A stretch of 22,584 nucleotides of DNA from a virus. Every line of letters begins with the position of its first letter. The first letter of the stretch is position 1. The notes beneath the pieces were generated by a model that saw only the letters and a list, made by a program, of their open reading frames with translations, was not told where the DNA came from and searched no databases. This document shows positions 14,189 to 20,557 of this stretch, in pieces. Made by a program: the position numbers and the translations under genes. Location: positions 1-22,584 of the IMG/VR virus record IMGVR_UViG_3300001686_000029. The stretch is one strand, 5' to 3'.

Positions 14189-15292
14189 CTACGGGGCCAG
14201 GGGGACGGCGTCCACGTTGTGTGATCCGCAGTCCAAGCAGGCGAAACGAACCCCTACGCCGTGATTGCCCTTTCGGAGCTGCAGGTTCTCCAGGCGGTTG
14301 TCCTGCTTGTCGCCGTTGATGTGGTGGACCGTCTCGTGCCGGGTCAGGGGCCGCCCGAGCGACCTTGCCATGACCAGCCGGTGCTCAAGTACATAGCCAG
14401 TCACGTTGGCCATAGATGACGCGATCGGATCGTCGGGATCGGCGGTGACAGCCGTGTAGCCGCCCGACGCCACGACTCGCCCACCGCGCCACGCCTTGTC
14501 GCGAAACTCGACTTCGGCTGCGCGCAGGATGCTCCAGATCGACTGCGGGATGCCGTCGAACTCTTTGGCGATCTTGTAGATGCTGTCGCCGGACTCGTAG
14601 CGAGCAACCATCTCGCGCTTCTGGTCCATCGTGTAGCGGGCGCCGACGCGTTCGAGTGATGTTGGGTTAACCCAGGCACCTAGCCGCTGCAGCATGGCTG
14701 TGATCGTGGTCTGGTGACATCCAAACTCGCGCGCGATCTGCGAGGGCTTGATTCCCGCCTTATAGCGAGCGACGATCCTGTCCCGCTCTTCGGGCGTAAA
14801 GCCTTGGAACCGAAGTTCCTGGTAGACGCCATGGCGCTTCAAGACCGTGACCACTGGCCCTCGGCCGCAATCGAGGCTTCGGCGCAAGCTCTCCACGGAC
14901 TCGCGCCCGCAGTAGCGGGTGACCATCTCGGCCTCTTGCTCCGCTGTGAACCCCTGGAAACTACGCGGCTTATGAACCCCACGAGCCTTGAGTGCTCGTC
15001 GCACCGCCGCCGCGTCACTGCGGCCAAATGACAGCGCGATAGCGCGCGCGGATTCTCCAGCCTCATAGCGCCTTACGGCCTCTCGCTGTTGCGCGTCGGA
15101 GAGAACCCAAGCTCCAGGTCGTTCCTTGAGTACGTAGACGCCTTCTTCGCTCAGTACGCGCTGAACGGTAGATCGATTACACCCGTGGGTCTCGCCGATC
15201 GCGGCGATTCCATCACCGCCTTGATACCGGCTGACCATGTCGGCGACCTGCTCGGGGGTGAATTTGCGCGGAGGGCGCCCCTTATTCGTCAC
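14189..15292 (-). CDS. HNH endonuclease with five tandem helix-turn-helix domains
   Basis: A 367-aa protein starting at GTG 15292 with no clear Shine-Dalgarno. Five helix-turn-helix units of about 44 residues occupy 11-55, 63-107, 115-157, 165-208 and 220-263. Each begins with a motif like FTPEQVADMVSRY or FTAEQEAEMVTRY and has the G-x-S-x-x-x-I turn. An HNH_3-type nuclease follows at about 299-339: EHRLVMARSLGRPL, then VHHINGDKQDNRLENLQL with the paired His 323/324, Asn326, Asp328 and the C-terminal Asn residues. A C-L-D-C motif (352/355) with no second pair lies near the end. Free-standing HNH genes of this kind are mobile homing-type nucleases that insert in phage structural operons. The flanking genes appear intact. 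The gene looks slightly less GC-rich than its neighbours, fitting later arrival. Confidence 0.9.
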   Translation of the reverse strand: MTNKGRPPRKFTPEQVADMVSRYQGGDGIAAIGETHGCNRSTVQRVLSEEGVYVLKERPGAWVLSDAQQREAVRRYEAGESARAIALSFGRSDAAAVRRALKARGVHKPRSFQGFTAEQEAEMVTRYCGRESVESLRRSLDCGRGPVVTVLKRHGVYQELRFQGFTPEERDRIVARYKAGIKPSQIAREFGCHQTTITAMLQRLGAWVNPTSLERVGARYTMDQKREMVARYESGDSIYKIAKEFDGIPQSIWSILRAAEVEFRDKAWRGGRVVASGGYTAVTADPDDPIASSMANVTGYVLEHRLVMARSLGRPLTRHETVHHINGDKQDNRLENLQLRKGNHGVGVRFACLDCGSHNVDAVPLAP

Positions 15293-15299
15293 ATAGTCA

Positions 15300-15309
15300 A
15301 GCTTAAGCT
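15300..15309. repeat. Perfect 10-bp palindrome AGCTTAAGCT at the HNH gene boundary
   Basis: An AT-containing palindrome in the 15-base gap between the stop of the 132-aa gene and the HNH gene start. It stands out in this GC-rich operon. It overlaps the last bases of the TAG stop region of the preceding gene. It might be a trace of insertion or a cleavage-related site, but palindromes this short also occur by chance. Confidence 0.5.
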
Positions 15310-15706
15310 ATGAGGCGGCGGGTGACAGGCTCACACCCAAGCTCGCCAATGTGAACGTGTCGGCTGACGCCCAGGCTTTGCTGGCCGTCAGCGCCACCGA
15401 GAACAGGAACGTGCCGGCGCTGCTTGCCGTCCACACGGAGATGTCCGTGATGGTCTCCGACGTGCCGCCGTTCGTCCATGGACCCACTGAGCCCGACAGC
15501 GCCAGCGCCGAGCCGCCCGATGACGCAGCAAACGTCGCGGCGATCCGCGTCGCCGAGCCTGCGGACACTGCCGTCGTGCCAGCAGCGCCCGGGTTCGCGG
15601 TGTGCAGCTGCACGAATGTGCCAGCGACAGGACCGAACGCTGCGCCCGCCGAGCGCAGCGTGTTCAGCCAGTTCGAGACCAGGGTGGTGGACAGTCCCTC
15701 AGCCAT
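15308..15706 (-). CDS. Actinophage 'tail fibre protein'-type small structural protein
   Basis: A 132-aa protein with ATG at 15706 and GGAGGAG seven bases upstream. It begins with a helix (VSNWLNTLRSAG) and then has the motifs TFVQLHTANPGAAGTTAV, WTNGGTSETITDISVWTAS and a closing TLASLGVSL. This pattern is a common small family in actinophages that is often annotated as a tail fibre protein. Here it lies between capsid-proximal genes and the connector, so a decoration role is equally possible. Its ATG overlaps the end of the 37-aa small ORF by eight bases. Confidence 0.8.
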   Translation of the reverse strand: MAEGLSTTLVSNWLNTLRSAGAAFGPVAGTFVQLHTANPGAAGTTAVSAGSATRIAATFAASSGGSALALSGSVGPWTNGGTSETITDISVWTASSAGTFLFSVALTASKAWASADTFTLASLGVSLSPAAS

Positions 15707-15812
15707 CGGTCATCTCCTCCCGCTCAGGAGACTCCTCGGCCTCCGGCCGCTCCCCGGCGGGCGTCACCTCACCGGACGCCTCCACGGTCAGGACGAACAC
15801 CTGGCCGTCCAC
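15699..15812 (-). CDS. 37-aa small protein between two structural genes
   Basis: A GTG at 15812 opens 37 codons ending in TGA at 15699. It starts two bases after the stop of the 162-aa gene, has GGAGAG about 10 bases upstream, and overlaps the next gene start by eight bases. The product begins VDGQVFVLTVEASG and ends with an acidic stretch (EAEESPEREEMTDG). It exactly fills an otherwise empty 108-base gap, which is the best evidence that it is translated. Function unknown; at minimum its translation would couple the flanking genes. Confidence 0.6.
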   Translation of the reverse strand: MDGQVFVLTVEASGEVTPAGERPEAEESPEREEMTDG

Positions 15813-15814
15813 AG

Positions 15815-16303
15815 CTACTTGCTCTCCGGCTTGGCCGGGGAGCTCTTGGTCGCGGCAGCCTTCCGGGGGGCCGCCGCCTTCTTCGCAGACTGCGCGGTGT
15901 CCGACTTCGCCTCAGCGGTGTCCCCGGCAGCCTCGTCCGACACGTCCTGGGTGACCTCGTGCGGCGGGTGCTGGTCGTCGGCGCGGGCCGCAACATCGCG
16001 GTTCTCCGGGGTCGCCGCCACCATGGCCGCGTCCTTCTGCCCCTGAACCACAGGGTCGTGACCGCCATCCTTGGGCAGGTAGGCATTGCCGACCGGCCCG
16101 TCGAAGGTCGTCAGGGCGCGCTTGTCGGAGTCGCCGGGGACAGCCTTCTCGACGTTCTCGTCGCCATCGGTGACGGGCTCCGCCATCCCGGACGCGCACA
16201 GGTCGGCACCCTCGGCGTCCGACACCTCGAAGCTCTCGCCGCGCTTCGGCCAGGGCTGGCCGTCCCGGGACCCGGACACATCCGTCTTCATGCGTACACG
16301 CAT
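15815..16303 (-). CDS. Small capsid-region protein with Ala/Lys-rich tail (hypothetical)
   Basis: A 162-aa protein with ATG at 16303 and GAGGAGAGG seven bases upstream. The first 45 residues (MRVRMKTDVSGSRDGQPWP, then FEVSDAEGADLCASGMAEPV) form a compact strand module of a kind found in actinophage head operons. The middle is acidic and polar. The last 35 residues are Ala/Lys/Pro-rich (KKAAAPRKAAATKSSPAKPES), similar to nucleic-acid-binding tails. Its overall plan mirrors the 100-aa protein at 10564-10866. A DNA- or capsid-interior-interacting role is possible but unproven. Confidence 0.78.
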   Translation of the reverse strand: MRVRMKTDVSGSRDGQPWPKRGESFEVSDAEGADLCASGMAEPVTDGDENVEKAVPGDSDKRALTTFDGPVGNAYLPKDGGHDPVVQGQKDAAMVAATPENRDVAARADDQHPPHEVTQDVSDEAAGDTAEAKSDTAQSAKKAAAPRKAAATKSSPAKPESK

Positions 16304-16320
16304 TGCGTTACCTCTCCTCG

Positions 16321-16539
16321 TCAGTTGGCGATGATCCCGGCGTCGCGGAGCGCCTGTGTGAGGGCGTTGACGCGCTGCACGAGCGTGGCGAAGTTGTTGT
16401 TGATCGTGGTCTGAGTCGGTGTGCCGGTGACGTCGACCGTGCCTGCGCCGGGCGTACCCACCGCGCTGGTCATGTCGGTGAGGCCCGCGCGCACGCCGAG
16501 GGCTCCGTCGGTACCGAGGACGTGCTGGCCCTTGGCCAT
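16321..16539 (-). CDS. Small head-fibre-like protein
   Basis: A 72-aa protein with ATG at 16539 and GCAGGAGA upstream. The first 40 residues are Gly/Thr/Val-rich. The last 30 form a heptad-like helix (INNNFATLVQRVNALTQALRDAG), probably an oligomerising coiled coil. Short proteins of this plan directly follow the capsid gene in many actinophages and are sometimes annotated as head fibre proteins. The position after the major capsid protein and its hairpin supports a capsid-associated role. Confidence 0.72.
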   Translation of the reverse strand: MAKGQHVLGTDGALGVRAGLTDMTSAVGTPGAGTVDVTGTPTQTTINNNFATLVQRVNALTQALRDAGIIAN

Positions 16540-16570
16540 GAGTTCTCCTGCAGCTGTTGGAGGAACCCCC

Positions 16571-16601
16571 CGCAGGGGCGGTCAGAACGGCCGCCCCCGC
16601 G
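16571..16601 (-). terminator. Strong GC hairpin after the major capsid gene
   Basis: On the minus strand an 11-bp stem (CGCGGGGGCGG paired with CCGCCCCTGCG, one G-U pair) encloses a nine-base loop, 10 bases after the capsid stop codon. There is no proper U tract after it, so it may be a partial terminator or an RNA-stabilising hairpin that raises capsid mRNA level rather than a full stop. Confidence 0.6.
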
Positions 16602-16610
16602 GAGAGGCGG

Positions 16611-17885
16611 TTACGAGGCGCCGCCGGCGTAGTACTTGACGGCGCCCGTGAGGTCGACCAGGGAGCAGTCGGCGCGCAGCAGAGCCCGGAAGGTCACCAG
16701 GTCCGTGTTGAACGCGTAGTCGTCGGACCGCTCGAAGCGGACACCGCCGGCGAAGCGGACGAAGAACTGGCTGAAGTCGCCGAACAGGACGGACTTCGCG
16801 GACAGCGCGACGCCTGCCACGTTGGGGTCGGTCAGGACCGGCTTGCCGAGCAGCATGTCGGGCGCACCGGCCTGAATGGACGGCTGCCAGATGTACTGAC
16901 CGGTGGTGTCCTTGAGCTTGCGGGCGGCGCCGACCGTCGCATCCTTCATGATCCACTTGCAGGAGGCGGACGCACGGTACGGGGCGATCACCGAGTAGAA
17001 CAGATCGATGATGTTGTCACCGGAGAAGCCGCCCGTCACGCCCGTGCCGCCCGTCACGCCGAGCGTGGCGTCGGTGATAACACCGCGCGGCTGCGACGTA
17101 CCCGTACCGGTGATGGCGTGCGCGCCGAACGCGTTGCCGAGCGCGCGGCCCGCCTGCATCGCCAGGTAGCCCTCCAGGTCGACGCCCGTGTCATCCAGGA
17201 GCTCACGCGAGACCTGGATGAGGGTGCCGTACTTGTAGGCGCCGAGCGGGACCTGACCGAACGCCGGGTCGGACACGCCGATCGCGTTGCCCTCGGTGAC
17301 GATCGCCGCCGAGGAGTGCGCGGTGGTCTTGGGGACCTGGATGACCTCGCCCGAGTTGGTGTTGAGGATCGTCGCACCGGCCTGCATGATCGCCGACACC
17401 TCAATGAGGTGCGTGATCAGCCGGTCGTAGAAGCCGGTCGGAACCGTGTTGCCGCCCGCGGTCGACGTTCCCTTCACCAGGGTGCGGTAGTCGACCGGGC
17501 CCTCCGGGTTGACGTCGTAGAACCGGCCGCGCTCACCGCGCAGGAAGGAACGCAGCTCCTCCGCACCGCTTCCGCTGCCGCCGCCCGCCGGGCCCTGCTC
17601 GCCCCGGCGCTCCTGCTGGCCTGCGCCGGAACCGCCGCGCTGCCCGGAACCCTTGCCGTTGAGACGCTCGAACGCCGCGTCGGCGTCCTTGGCCCGCTGC
17701 TCGGTGTCCAGCGCCGCCTTGATGCGGGTGTCGAGCTTGTCGAGCTCCTCGTTCATCACATCCCACTGGCCCTGCTCCTCGGCCGTCAGGTTGCGGTTCT
17801 CCTCGGTGCTCCGGTCGGCGATGCCCTTCATCTGCTCCCAGACCTGGGCGCGCCGCTCGCGAAGCCTCTGAACCATTTCAGACAT
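16611..17885 (-). CDS. Major capsid protein (HK97 fold)
   Basis: I chose the ATG at 17885 (MSEMVQRLRERR), giving 424 aa, because GAGGAG lies nine bases upstream; the frame is open to 17948 without a better start. Residues about 1-75 form a charged coiled coil typical of the HK97 delta domain. This acts as a built-in scaffold and is removed by the protease; no separate scaffold gene is seen. A Gly/Gln/Ser/Arg linker follows at about 76-105 (RGGSGAGQQERRGEQG), where cleavage is likely. The rest carries the HK97 capsid core: FYDRLITHLIEVSAIMQAG, IQVPKTTAHSSAAIVTEG, the spine-type helix LLDDTGVDLEGYLAMQAGRAL, and the A-domain segment SVLFGDFSQFFVRFAGGVRFE. Portal and protease lie directly upstream. 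Confidence 0.95.
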   Translation of the reverse strand: MSEMVQRLRERRAQVWEQMKGIADRSTEENRNLTAEEQGQWDVMNEELDKLDTRIKAALDTEQRAKDADAAFERLNGKGSGQRGGSGAGQQERRGEQGPAGGGSGSGAEELRSFLRGERGRFYDVNPEGPVDYRTLVKGTSTAGGNTVPTGFYDRLITHLIEVSAIMQAGATILNTNSGEVIQVPKTTAHSSAAIVTEGNAIGVSDPAFGQVPLGAYKYGTLIQVSRELLDDTGVDLEGYLAMQAGRALGNAFGAHAITGTGTSQPRGVITDATLGVTGGTGVTGGFSGDNIIDLFYSVIAPYRASASCKWIMKDATVGAARKLKDTTGQYIWQPSIQAGAPDMLLGKPVLTDPNVAGVALSAKSVLFGDFSQFFVRFAGGVRFERSDDYAFNTDLVTFRALLRADCSLVDLTGAVKYYAGGAS

Positions 17886-18161
17886 GAGTGTGGACTCCTC
17901 GTCCGCTCGAAATTCGATCTCGAACGGGGAGCCCGCGCGGTCCCACACCCAGGGGTGTCGGCGGCCGGCGCCTCTTCGCTACCGGCGGTCCGCTGATCGC
18001 TTCCTCGTGTCGCACGTCATCCCGTTGTGTGCTTCACCGCATCCAGAGCGGACACCAACCGGGAGATCCCAAGTCGGCGCCGTGGCAATGCGGCTACGCG
18101 GTCCTAGAACGGCGCGCCGCCCCCATCACGGGGGTCTTTCTCAGGTCTGGGACGAGAATCC
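17886..18161 (-). other. 276-base leader between protease and capsid genes
   Basis: No convincing gene in either strand beyond the shadow continuation of the capsid frame up to 17948. It holds a small hairpin at 18120-18134 and the capsid ribosome site. It is the longest non-coding gap inside the structural operon, suggesting a regulatory leader for the capsid gene, such as a promoter or mRNA processing site; I cannot point to a definite promoter. Confidence 0.5.
18120..18139 (+). terminator. Short hairpin CCCCC-ATCAC-GGGGG followed by a T-rich run
   Basis: A five-base-pair perfect GC stem with a five-base loop, followed on the plus strand by TCTTTCTC. It could stop antisense transcription or just be a structural element between protease and capsid genes. 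On the minus strand it has no U tract. Confidence 0.35.
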
Positions 18162-18884
18162 TCAGACGTAGGGGTCTTCCCGGCGGGCAAGGAGAGCCGC
18201 TGCCGCTGCATGCCCGGCGATGCCCTTGCGGGCCGCCTTCTTGGTCTGCGGGCCGTCGCTGCGCACGAAGAACTTGCGGAGCTCGTCGGCCTGGGCCATC
18301 GACCGCACCTCTTCGAGTGACGCGTCGAACTTGGCGGCCAGCGACCGCAGACCCGCCGAACTGTCCGGGTAAGCCGGGGTGTTGACCGGCGCCACATCCA
18401 CCAGCTGCACACCCGTGAGGCGGCGCAGCGGATAGCCCTGCTCGGTCGTCGCCCAGTCGTCCGCGACCGTGCGGAACGCGAACGACGACTTGCGGACGTC
18501 GCCGCGCTGCACCAGCTCGGTCACATGCGCCATGGACGACGGCGGGTCCACCTCGTAGGACAGGCCGTAAGCGTCCAGGCCCATCCGCAGCGTGCCAGCC
18601 GCGGTCGTGCCCAGCAGCTGGTTGTCGTCGTGGTTGTAGCGGGCGATGACGTCCGGCCAGCCGTCCCCGCGGGACTGATTGAAGGCGATCGGGTCGACGA
18701 TCTCAATGAAACCGCCGAGATTGCGGGACTGCCGGTTGAAGACCGCGGCATAGCCGCCGATCTTCTTCGCGCCGCCGTCGGCGCGCAGTTCGGCCTTGCC
18801 TGTATCGCCGGAGGTGTACCGGCGCTCTGTTTCCACGGTGTTGCCTCCTACGGCGGTCGGCGTGGTCTTGCCCTGGTCAGCCAT
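18162..18884 (-). CDS. Prohead protease (HK97 family)
   Basis: I chose the ATG at 18884 (240 aa), which has GGGGAG 12 bases upstream and overlaps the portal stop; the GTG at 18896 is adjacent to that site and too close. The family motifs are clear: a strand opening GGYAAVFNRQS, the catalytic His in ARYNHDDNQLLG (His85), the Ser motif VRKSSFAFR (Ser123/124), and the conserved QLVDVAPVNTPAYPDS segment. The last 60 residues are helical and charged with an Ala-rich end, probably a self-removed tail. The enzyme cleaves the capsid delta domain during maturation. Portal-protease-capsid order is canonical. Confidence 0.93.
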   Translation of the reverse strand: MADQGKTTPTAVGGNTVETERRYTSGDTGKAELRADGGAKKIGGYAAVFNRQSRNLGGFIEIVDPIAFNQSRGDGWPDVIARYNHDDNQLLGTTAAGTLRMGLDAYGLSYEVDPPSSMAHVTELVQRGDVRKSSFAFRTVADDWATTEQGYPLRRLTGVQLVDVAPVNTPAYPDSSAGLRSLAAKFDASLEEVRSMAQADELRKFFVRSDGPQTKKAARKGIAGHAAAAALLARREDPYV

Positions 18885-20301
18885 GCTTTTGGTCACTCCC
18901 CTGAATCAGACGCAGCCGCAGATCGTCGACTGCACTGCGGATCGCCGGTGGAGTGATCGACGTGCCGGCCTGGATGGGCAACGGTGTGTAGTCCTGGCCC
19001 TTACCGTCCGGCAGCGGCGGCATGTTCTCCTTGTTGCGGATCTCGTCGATGTTCGCGCCGCCGATGAGGCGCTGCTTCTCGTAGATCGACCAGCGTGTGA
19101 GCGGATCGAGACGGATCAGGGCGTCGGCGTCGAACTTCACGCACTGTCCGCGCGGCGTCAGCATGCTCAGGTGGGATTCGAGCTTGCTCATCCACGGCAG
19201 CAGCGTCAGCTGAATCAGCTCGATCTCCCGCTGCTCCGGGCTGCTGTAGGACATCGAGCCGCCGGTCTCGCCGCCGATCAGCTCCGGCGGCACCCCGTAG
19301 ATCGCCGCCAGCTGCGTGGCGCCGAGCTTCAGCGTGGCGATGAACTGCGCCTCGTAGGCCGGGACGGTGATCGGTGAGTAGTCCCAGTCCTTGCCGTAGA
19401 CGATCGGCTGCCTGGTCCGGATCGCCTCCATCAGACGCGCCTTGATGACCGAGGCGTCCGCCTGGTCCACCATCTGCGTCGTGTTCTTGAAGGTGCCCGG
19501 CGGGACGCCACCGGTGGCGTGCCAAGCCTCCATGTACTCCTGCGCCGCCAGGTTCGTCGTCGCCATCGAAGCGAACGCCCCGATCGGCGACAAGCCCAAG
19601 ATCTTGCCCGGCAGTGTGAACCATGGGATGTGGACGATGTCCGTGGCGTCGACCTCGTTGCCCAGGACGTACCAGATCGGATTGACGAAGGAACCGGGGC
19701 CGTAGGGCATCGAGTCGATGACCTGCACCCAGTCCATCGGCAGCCACTCGACCATGGTCGGCGAGCCGTAGTAGTCGCGGGCCGTGACGTAGCCGACGGC
19801 GTTGCCCCGGTAGACCATCGACAGGATGGCCCGCCAGATCCAGTCGTTGAAGTTGCCCTGCGTCGACGGACTCGCGAAGAGGCTGGCCAGCGGGAGTTGC
19901 TGAACCGACCCGTTGACTTCCCTGAACTGCCGCAGCGGCGCGGCAGCGATGTTCGATGCCAGGATCCGTCCGGCCGCGTACACCGGCGCCAGCCGTAGCA
20001 CCCGCTCCACGCTCACGGACCCGCCGCCGGTTCCGCCGCCTCCATGCGACCACGGCACCGACGTGATGGAGCGCTGCTCCACCCCCGAGCGGGCCTCAAC
20101 GCCCACCAGCCAGGCCCCGACGCTTCGGAAGCCGCGCGCTGCCAGGCCGAGCCGCCGCCCCCACGTGGCGCGCGCCGTCGCCCGCCAGTCACTCGACGAA
20201 TGCCCCCGCGCATCCATCCACACGTCACCCACCAGGACCGGCCCGGCATCCTCCGACACCAACCGTTTCGGAGCGCGACGGAACCACCGCCCGAACGCCA
20301 T
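18877..20301 (-). CDS. Portal protein (HK97 type)
   Basis: I chose the ATG at 20301 (474 aa), with AGGGGG four bases upstream; an in-frame GTG at 20316 overlaps the preceding stop and is less likely. The N-terminal 75 residues are Arg/Gly/Trp-rich and probably flexible. The portal core then shows VERVLRLAPVYAAGRILASN, FNDWIWRAILSMVYRGNAVGY, MVEWLPMDWVQVID, HIPWFTLPGKILGLSP and the stem-region helices (LTLLPWMSKLESHLSM). These match phage portal proteins of the HK97 class. Twelve copies form the DNA entry ring at one capsid vertex, contacting the terminase. Confidence 0.93.
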   Translation of the reverse strand: MAFGRWFRRAPKRLVSEDAGPVLVGDVWMDARGHSSSDWRATARATWGRRLGLAARGFRSVGAWLVGVEARSGVEQRSITSVPWSHGGGGTGGGSVSVERVLRLAPVYAAGRILASNIAAAPLRQFREVNGSVQQLPLASLFASPSTQGNFNDWIWRAILSMVYRGNAVGYVTARDYYGSPTMVEWLPMDWVQVIDSMPYGPGSFVNPIWYVLGNEVDATDIVHIPWFTLPGKILGLSPIGAFASMATTNLAAQEYMEAWHATGGVPPGTFKNTTQMVDQADASVIKARLMEAIRTRQPIVYGKDWDYSPITVPAYEAQFIATLKLGATQLAAIYGVPPELIGGETGGSMSYSSPEQREIELIQLTLLPWMSKLESHLSMLTPRGQCVKFDADALIRLDPLTRWSIYEKQRLIGGANIDEIRNKENMPPLPDGKGQDYTPLPIQAGTSITPPAIRSAVDDLRLRLIQGSDQKHG

Positions 20302-20309
20302 CACGCCCC

Positions 20310-20546
20310 CTACCACCAGTCGTCTTCGGGCTCATATCCGGCGATCCAGAAGCCGACTCGGCGGCGCGAGTTCCACAGGAAATCGCGCCAGGCCCACCGC
20401 AAGCGCTTCTGCCACGGCACCGGCGGGCTCGCAGGAGGAGGCTCCATGCCGTCAGGCAGCGGCAGCCCCGCGTCTATCAGTGCCTCAGCTGACACCGGAA
20501 TGAGGTACCCGAACCGCTTCACTTCGAGGTGCTCCGGAAAATCCAT
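20310..20546 (-). CDS. Small Trp/Pro-rich protein between terminase and portal
   Basis: A 78-aa protein with ATG at 20546 and GAGGGG seven bases upstream. It lies 11 bases after the large terminase stop and ends just ahead of the portal ATG. It has a Pro-rich middle (MEPPPASPPVPW), then a basic aromatic helix (RLRWAWRDFLWNSRRRVGFW) and an acidic aromatic end (YEPEDDWW). Small genes in this place are common in actinophages. Function unknown; a packaging or portal-associated role is only a guess. Confidence 0.75.
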   Translation of the reverse strand: MDFPEHLEVKRFGYLIPVSAEALIDAGLPLPDGMEPPPASPPVPWQKRLRWAWRDFLWNSRRRVGFWIAGYEPEDDWW

Positions 20547-20557
20547 GCGACCACCCC

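Noticed and set aside
17886-17948. Longer start for the major capsid protein
   Set aside because: The 21 extra codons precede a clear GAGGAG site and ATG at 17885, and the HK97 delta-type coiled coil begins right there.
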